From positions 1 to 64,000 of the forward strand of contig JAJNBJ010000006.1 of assembly GCA_021155965.1 (NCBI GenBank): a DNA stretch of 64,000 bases, in the 5' to 3' direction. Below, piece by piece: positions 10,401 through 19,400 of the stretch. Within the stretch, counting starts at the first letter, position 1; the number at the start of each line of letters is the position of its first letter. This DNA comes from Flavipsychrobacter sp. (GTDB lineage: Bacteria > Bacteroidota > Bacteroidia > Chitinophagales > Chitinophagaceae). The position numbers were made by a program, and so were the translations under genes. Under the pieces are notes generated by a model. The model saw only the letters and a list, made by a program, of their open reading frames with translations, searched no databases and was not told where the DNA came from.

Positions 10401-13400
10401 ATACGGCTATTGCAACGGTTGGTTCTACTACCGGTGTAGTGACCGGTGTTTCGGCCGGTGTGGTCGGTATTACTTATTCACTCGGTGCCGGTTGCTATGC
10501 AGCTACCATAGTTACAGTTAACCCAGTTCCGGATATCAGCAACTTTACATCTACTACAGCTACTTCACCTTGTTTGGGTAATAGCTCTACGGTTACTGTG
10601 GCTTCCAACTCTTTGGGAAGCGGTACGTTCACCGTAACTTATAACCTCTCAGGTGCAAACTCTGTTACTGGTGCTACTGCAACTTTAACAATGGGCTCAA
10701 CAACAGGTACATTCACAATACCTTCAGGTTCGCTTACTGCATCCGGGTTTACAACGGTTACTATTACTGCAATAACCAATTCATTTGGCTGTACCAGCTT
10801 CCCATCCAGCAGCAACAGTTATATGTTTGCTGTTAATGCATTGCCAACTGTTTACACTGTAACCGGTGGCGGTGCTTATTGTGTGGGTGGCACCGGTGTT
10901 CATATATATCTTTCAAACTCAGTTGGCGGTGTGAACTACCAGTTGTGGTTAGGTGCTACTGCGGTAGGAGCCCCACTTGCAGGTACATTCTCAGGCCTTG
11001 ACTTTGGCCTGATCACTACTGTAGGTACTTACACTGTAACTGCCACTAACGCAACTACAGGGTGTATGAGCAATATGTCCGGCAGCGCAACTGTGTCGAC
11101 AAATCCATTGCCAACTGCGTTCTCTGTAACCGGTGGTGGTTCTTATTGCGCAGGTGGTTCCGGTGTTGCTGTTGGCCTCTCGGGTTCTCAGACTTCAACC
11201 AACTACCAGTTGTATGTAGGCGGTTCGCCAACAGGCAGCCCGCTTCCGGGTACAGGTTCATCATTAGCATTTGGCCTGCAAACAACTGCGGGTGTATATA
11301 CTGTAGTGGCTACAAATACTTCAACCACATGTACTAATAGTATGACAGGCAGCGCAACGGTAGTTATCAATCCATTGCCATCTGCAATAACAGGTACTAT
11401 GTTCTTATGCCCAGGTACAACAACTACATTGAGCAGTGCAACTTCGGGTGGTACCTGGACAAGCAGTACGCCAGCCGTAGCAACCGTTGGGACATCCACA
11501 GGTGTGGTGATGGGTATTACGCCCGGTACAGCAGTTATCAGTTATACGTTAAGCACGGGCTGTTTGGTTACAGCTACAGTGACTGTTAATCCAAATCCTG
11601 CTGCTATTGCAGGGCCATCTAGTGTATGTGTTGGTTCTTCAATAACACTGACCAACTCAACCGGTGGCGGTACATGGACCAGCAGCAACTCATCGCTGGC
11701 ATCTATTAATATAACCTCTGGTGTTGTACTGGGTGTTGCCGCAGGTACGCCAACAATGACCTATACATTATCGACAGGTTGTTACTCAGTTTATACAATA
11801 ACTGTTAACCCAACTCCTGCTTCTATAAGTGGCGCATCGAATGTATGTGTGGGCCAGACCACGACATTGACCAATGCTACGAGCGGTGGTACATGGAGCA
11901 GCAGTAATGCAGCAGTTGGTTCTATAGCCTCAGCAACAGGTGTTGCAGGTGGTGTATCGGCAGGCACAGTAACAATAACGTATACGTTACCGGCTGGCTG
12001 TAATACAACAACTCCATTTACTGTGAACCCAATTCCCGGAGCGATCACCGGCGTTACCAATGTTTGCGTTGGCCTGACAACAACACTGGCTAATGCAGTG
12101 AGCGGTGGTAACTGGACCAGCAGTAACGGTTCGATAGCGTCTGTGAATGTTTCTACAGGTGTTGTTACGGGTAATGCAGCAGGCATAGCAACAATTACCT
12201 ATACATTACCGGCGGGTTGCTTTATCACTACAAATGTTACGGTTAACCCATCACCAGCGTCTATAGCAGGAACTAATAACGTATGTGTTGGCCTTACCAC
12301 CACATTGACAAATGCTACCAGCGGTGGTACATGGACCAGCAGTAACCCTGCTGTTGGCACAATTGGTGCAGCTACAGGCATAGTTGGTGGTGTATCTGCA
12401 GGTACAATTACAATTACTTATACGTTGTCGGCAGGTAGCTGTAATACAACATTTGCGTTCACAGTTAATCCTAACCCGGCTGCCATTGCAGGTGTTACCA
12501 ATACTTGTGTTGGTTCAACCTCAACTTTAACCGATGCCACAACAGGCGGTACATGGAGCAGCAGTAATGTTGCCATAGGTACTGTTGGTGGCGCTACAGG
12601 TGTTGTTGGCGGTATAGCCGCGGGTACAATAAATATTACATACGCCCTGAGCACAGGCTGTATTGCTACAACACCGTTCACGGTTAATCCGCTGCCAGCT
12701 GCTATCACAGGCAATACTCCTGTATGTGCAGGTTCAAATATTTCTTTAGCTAACGCTTCTACGGGTGGTACCTGGGTAAGCAGCAATCCATCTGTAGCTA
12801 CTGTGGGTAGCTCGAGTGGTATTGTTGGTGGCGTTGCCGCAGGTAATGCAACAATTACTTATACATTACCAACAGGCTGCCTCACTACGACAGTTGTTAC
12901 GGTACACCCAACACCGGCAGCTATTGCAGGTGCAAGCTTTGTTTGCGTTGGCCAGACAACTACACTTACAGATGCAACCAGCGGTGGTACATGGAGTAGC
13001 AGCAACACCGCAATTGGCACAGTGGGTGCTGCAACCGGAGTGGTTGGTGGCATCTCTGTAGGGGTTATAGATATTACTTATACACTGCCCCCGGGTGGAT
13101 GTATCGCTGTGAAGTCGATCAGTGTTAATCCAATGCCGGGTGCGATCACGGGTAATACCCCTGTTTGCGAAGGCGCTAACATAACATTAAGCAACTCAGT
13201 TGGCGGTGGTACATGGACAACTGCTAACCCTGCTATTGCAACAGTAGGTTCAACTACCGGTGTTGTGATGGGTGTTGCGGCGGGAACAGTGATGATCTCG
13301 TACACACTGCCAGGCGGATGTTTTGTTACAACTATTGTAACGGTTAATCCTTCTCCTGCTACAATTGCAGGCTCTAATAATGTATGTGTAGGCAGCTCGA

Positions 13401-16400
13401 CCACACTTACAAACAGTGTAACAGGTGGCTTATGGTCAAGCAGTGCAACAGGAACTGCCACTATAGGTTCTACTTCCGGAATAGTAAACGGTATCTCTGC
13501 CGGTTCTTTAACCATTACTTATACATTACCCGCAGGTTGCTTCACAACATTAGCATTTACCGTTAATCCATTGCCTGCGTCTATCACAGGTACAACCCAG
13601 GCTTGCGAAGCTGGCGGTACTTCTACTTTATCAAATACATCGACCGGTGGTACATGGACGAGCAGCAATACTTCTGTTGCAACTGTTGGCCCAAGCTCAG
13701 GTCTTGTAACAGGTGTAACAGCAGGAACAGTAACAATAACTTATACATTGCCTACAGGCTGCTTTACAACCATAGGATTTATAGTTAACCCTCTGCCTGC
13801 AATTTACACAGTTACAGGTGGCGGTACATACTGCGCTGGCGGCTCTGGCGTAACAGTAGGGTTATCAAACTCGCAGACTGGTGTTAATTACCAATTGTAT
13901 GTTGGTGGTACGGCAACTGGCTCTGCGCTTTCCGGCACCGGTTCTCCATTGAGTTTTGGTTTGCAAACTACAGCAGGCACTTACACAGTAGTTGCTAAAA
14001 ACGCAACCACATTATGCGAGAATAACATGTCAGGCACAGCACTTGTTACTGTTACTGTGCTGCCTACTGTTTATAACATGACCGGCGGCGGTGGTTTCTG
14101 TGCAGGTGGCACTGGCGTAGCCGTTGGCCTGAATGGCTCCCAGTCAGGGAGAAGTTATCAATTATATAATGGGATGACGCCAATTGGCTCACCTATTGCA
14201 GGTACAGGCAGTGCAATAAGCTGGGGCCTGATATCTGGTGCAGGTACTTATACTGCTGTTGCTATCCACGATACTACCGCTTGCACAAGCAATATGGCAG
14301 GTACTGCAGTAGTTATCGTTAACTCCCTGCCAACGCAGTTTACAGTGACCGGCGGCGGCAGCTACTGCTCTGGTGGTACAGGTGTTTCAATCGGATTGAG
14401 CGGTTCCCAGGTAGGTGTTAATTATACGGTAACTAATGGTTCTTCTTCTGCTACCCTTGCCGGTACAGGCGGACCGTTGACTTTCGGCTTATTTACATCT
14501 ACTGGTACTTATACGGTTACTGCAGTACATAGCACCACAGGCTGTGCCAACAGTATGCTTGGTTCAGCATCGGTTGGTGTGTTTGCATTACCAACGGCAC
14601 ATACCGTTGGCGGTGGCGGCGCATATTGTGCTGGTGGTTCGGGAGTAAGCATAACATTGAACCCGTCTACTACTGGTGTTAACTATCAATTGATGTTCGG
14701 CGGCAGCCCTGTGGGCAGCCCTGTTGCAGGTACCGGTGGTGTTCTCACTTTCTCATCGATCACAGGTGCGGGCACATATACAATAGTGGGTACACACGCT
14801 ACAACAGGCTGTCAGAATACAATGTCAGGTACAGCTACAGTTACAATTAACCCGGTACCAACAGTTTACCCGGTAGGCGGCGGTGGTGGTTATTGTGTGG
14901 GTGGCACCGGCAGGGTGATCACTGTTAGCCCTTCAGATGTAGGGTTTACATACCGTCTATATTTGTCGGGTACTACACTTATGGGCAGCGTATCAGGTAG
15001 CGGTTCTACCGTTAGCTTCTCACCAATGACAACAGCCGGAACTTATACGGTTACTTCTCAGAATATTGCTACCGGCTGTCTGTCTGCGATGTCGGGCAGC
15101 GCGGTAATTGTTGTAAATCCGTTACCAAGCTTGTATAGCGTAACCGGCGGTGGTTCTTATTGTGCAGGTTCAACGGGCCTTTCAATTGGCCTTACCGGTT
15201 CAGACCTGGGTATCAATTACCAATTATGGCTGGGTGGAACTGCAATAGGTTCTCCAATGGCAGGTACAGGCGGCACACTTAGCTTCGGTACGTTTACAAC
15301 AGGTGGTACCTATACAGTTGTTGCTACCAACCCGCTAACTGGTTGTTCGGCAACAATGTCAAGCAGCGCATTGATAACAGTTAACCCACTGCCAGCATTA
15401 TGGACAGTGTCTGGCGGGGGTAGCTATTGCTCCGGTGGTGCAGGTGTAACTGTGTCGCTGAGCGGTTCTTCCACAGGTACCAGCTATCAATTATTAGTAG
15501 GTGGTGTGCCAACAGGTATTGCAATGCTTGGCACAGGTACTCCAATAACATTCACATCAGTTACAATACCCGGTACTTATACCGTAAGGGCAACTATTAT
15601 AGCCACAGGTTGTAACCAGCTTATGACCGGAACAGCGGTTGTAGTTGTTAATCCATTACCGGCTGTTAACACTGTAACAGGTGGCGGCAGCTACTGCACA
15701 GGCGGCGTAGGAGTGCATGTAGGCATCGGCGGTTCTGTAACAGGTGTCAACTACCAAACCTACGTTGACGGTGTGCTTGTTGGCAGCCCGATGGCAGGTA
15801 CCGGTAGCGCAATGGACTTCGGCCTGTTTACAACAGCAGGAACTTATACAGTAGTTGGCACTAACGCCTTAACAGGTTGCTCAAGCACTATGACAGGCTC
15901 TGTGGTAGTAGCAATAGATCCATTGCCAACAGTGTACACAGTTACAGGCGGCGGCGGGTATTGCGCAGGCGGAACCGGTGTTCACATTGGTGTGAGCAAC
16001 TCTGATGCCGGTGTTGAATACCAGTTGTACAACGGCGTAACTCCAATGGGTGTTGCGATAGCAGGCACAGGTGCTGCACTTGATTTCGGCCTGGTGACCA
16101 TAACAGGCACTTATTCAGTACAGGCTACTAACACATCTACCGGTTGCTCATCATGGATGACAGGCAGCGTGGTGGTTAGCATTAATCCATTGCCAGGTAC
16201 ATTTACCGTAACCGGTGGTGGTAACTACTGCCCAGGTGGTTCAGGCGTCATGATAGGCTTAGGTGGTTCTTCAATGGGCGTTAATTACCAATTAATGAAT
16301 GGAAGTTCGCCTGTAGGCAGTGTTGTTGCCGGCACAGGCGCACCAATCAGTTTCGGTTTACAGACAGGCGTAGGTACGTATACCGTACAGGCAATTGATG

Positions 16401-19400
16401 CTACGACAGCTTGCACCAATACAATGACAGGCGTTGCAGTTGTTGCGCTGCATGCATTGCCGACTGTTTACAGCATGACAGGTGGTGGCGGTTATTGCGT
16501 AGGCGGTACCGGCGCTGATGTGATGCTGAGCGGTTCTTCAACCGGTGTAACCTATCAATTATACCTTGCTGGTATGCCGGTAGGCCCATCTGTGCTGGGA
16601 ACAGGTTCATCCATCAACTTTGGCCCTCAGTCAGCAGTTGGTACCTATACTGCTGTAGCTACGGATGTTACTACTACATGTACTAACAATATGGCTGGCA
16701 GTGTAACTGTATCGCTTAATCCGTTGCCGATCGCCTATAATGTAACAGGCGGCGGCGGCTATTGCGCAGGCGGCACAGGTGTGAATGTAGGACTGGGCAG
16801 CTCAGATATTTCTATCAGCTACCAATTGTATCGCGACGGTATTGCTATCGGCAGCCCGCTTGCAGGTACCGGTGGCCCGATAAGCTATGGCCTGCAGACC
16901 GTAACCGGAATATATACGGTTGTAGCTACCAATACCATTACTTCATGTATGAGTAATATGACCGGAAGTGCTTCTGTGATCATTAATGCACTGCCGCTGG
17001 TTTACAACGTAACAGGTGGTGGCAGCTACTGTTCAGGTGGCACAGGGCTTCATGTATTCCTGAGCACTTCGGATGCAGGTATCAACTATCAATTATATAA
17101 TGGCAGCACAGCAGTTGGCAGCACAATAGCCGGTACAGGCTCTATGCTTGACTTCGGCTTGTTCACAGCTATAGGTACATATTCGGTTACCGCAACTAAT
17201 GCAGCTACAGGTTGTATGAGCAATATGACCGGCAGCGCTACAATAACCATCAACGCACTGCCAACTGTTTATGCAATGACAGGTGGTGGCAGTTACTGTG
17301 CAGGTGGCGCTGGCCTCCCTGTAGGTACAACAGGATCTAACACAGGCATCAATTACCAATTACTCCGCGATGGAGTTAATGATGGCTTGCCAATGGCAGG
17401 TACTGGTTCTGCGCTTGCCTTCGGCCTGAAGACAACAGGTGGCGTTTATACTGTTGTTGCAACCAATGCTGCTACAGGATGTGTAAGCAATATGTCGGGT
17501 GCTGTGACTATCGTGGTTAATCCGTTGCCAAACGTGGATACAGTATCAGGCGGTGGTAACTACTGCCCAGGTGGCAGCGGTGTTCATGTTGGCCTCACAG
17601 GTTCTACCGTAGGTATCAATTACCAGCTAATGAGGGGCACTACAATGGTTGGCGCTCCAATGGCAGGTACAGGTTCAGGGCTTGACTTCGGTGCACAGAC
17701 AATAACAGGTACTTACTTTGTGGTAGCTACTAACCCGGTAACAGGGTGCACTATTAATATGGCAGGCAGCACAGCTGTGAACATCAGCGCATTGCCTACG
17801 GCTTATACAGTGGCAACAAGTGCCAGCGGGTATTGCTTCGGCGGTACAGGTGTTACTGTTACGCTGAGTGGTTCTTCTGTTGGTGTGCAATACCAGTTAT
17901 ACAGGAACGGTACGATAGCTGTTGGCAGCCCAATGGCAGGCACCGGTTTCCCGCTGAGTTACGGTTTACATACTAATCCGGGTACTTACTCTGTGACCGC
18001 TACAGACCTTACTACAGGTTGCGTGAACAATATGTCAGGTACTCCGACAATAGTTATTAACCCACTGCCTACTCCATACACAGTATCGGGTGGCGGCAGC
18101 TATTGCGCTGGCGGCGCTGGCGTGCATATAATGCTCAGCGGTTCGGATATGGGTGTGAATTACCAGTTGAAGAATGGTTCAGCATCTGTTGGCTCGCCAA
18201 TGGCAGGTACAGGGTTCTCGCTTGATTTCGGTGCGATCACCGGTAGCGGTACTTATACTGTGGAAGCGACGAATGTAACAACAGGCTGTTCTAATACAAT
18301 GCTGAGCAGCGCGGGCATCACTATCAACGCTCTGCCTACAATTTACTTTGTGGTAGGCGGCGGCAGCTACTGCGCAGGTGGCGCTGGTGTTAATATCGGC
18401 ATCAATAATTCGCAGACAGGTATTTCTTACCAGCTGATGAATGGCACAGCTACTGTTGGCAGCCCGGTTGCAGGCACAGGTTCATCCATCAACTTTGGCC
18501 CACAAACAGCTACTGGTTCTTATACAGTAGTGGCAACGAACACTACAACAGGCTGTACCAGCACCATGAGCGGTTCTGCTACTGTAGCGATAACAGCTTT
18601 ACCGGCTGCATTCACTATGACAGGTGGTGGCAATTACTGCACAGGCGGCACAGGCGTGGTTATAGGCCTTGCGGGTTCTGCAACAGGTGTGAACTACCAG
18701 TTGATGCTGCCAGGTTCGGTACCAGTAGGTTCTCCGGTTGCAGGTACAGGTGGTGCTATCAGCTTCGGCCTGCACCTTACACCAGGCACGTACACTGTAG
18801 AAGCGACAAGCACAACAACCGGTTGTCCAAATACGATGACAGGCAGTGCTATAGTAACTGTTAGCTCATTGCCTACAGCTTATACTGTAGCAGGCGGCGG
18901 CAACTACTGCGCCAGTGTTCCGGGTGTGAATGTGAGCCTCAGCAATTCTGACCTGGGTGTTAACTACCAGCTCTACAACGGCTCATCTACTGTTGGTGGT
19001 GCGGTTGCAGGCACAGGGTTGCCACTCAGCTTTGGTTTACAGCCGGCAGGTACTTATACCGTTATGGCTACCAACGCAAGCACAGGCTGCACTAACAGCA
19101 TGACAGGAAGCGTTACTGTAACATTGCTGCCATCGGTTGTGCCATCTGTGAGCATTACAACAGGTGTTGGCGATACAGTATGTGCAGGTACTTCGGTTAC
19201 ATTCACGGCGCTGGCTGTTAACGGTGGAACCCCAACGTTTGAGTGGTTCGTGAATGGTGTATCTGTAAGTACTGCGGGCAGTTCTTATACATATATACCA
19301 ACCAACGGCAACGTTGTAAGTGTAACAATGACCAGCTCTGCTACCTGTGCTATACCGGCTACTGTAAGCAGCACGAAGACCATGACAGTTAAAGCGAATG

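Noticed and set aside
6149-19123. CRISPR-like periodic repeats
   Set aside because: The period of about 219 or 267 bases is coding, in one frame, with no constant repeat and unique spacers.
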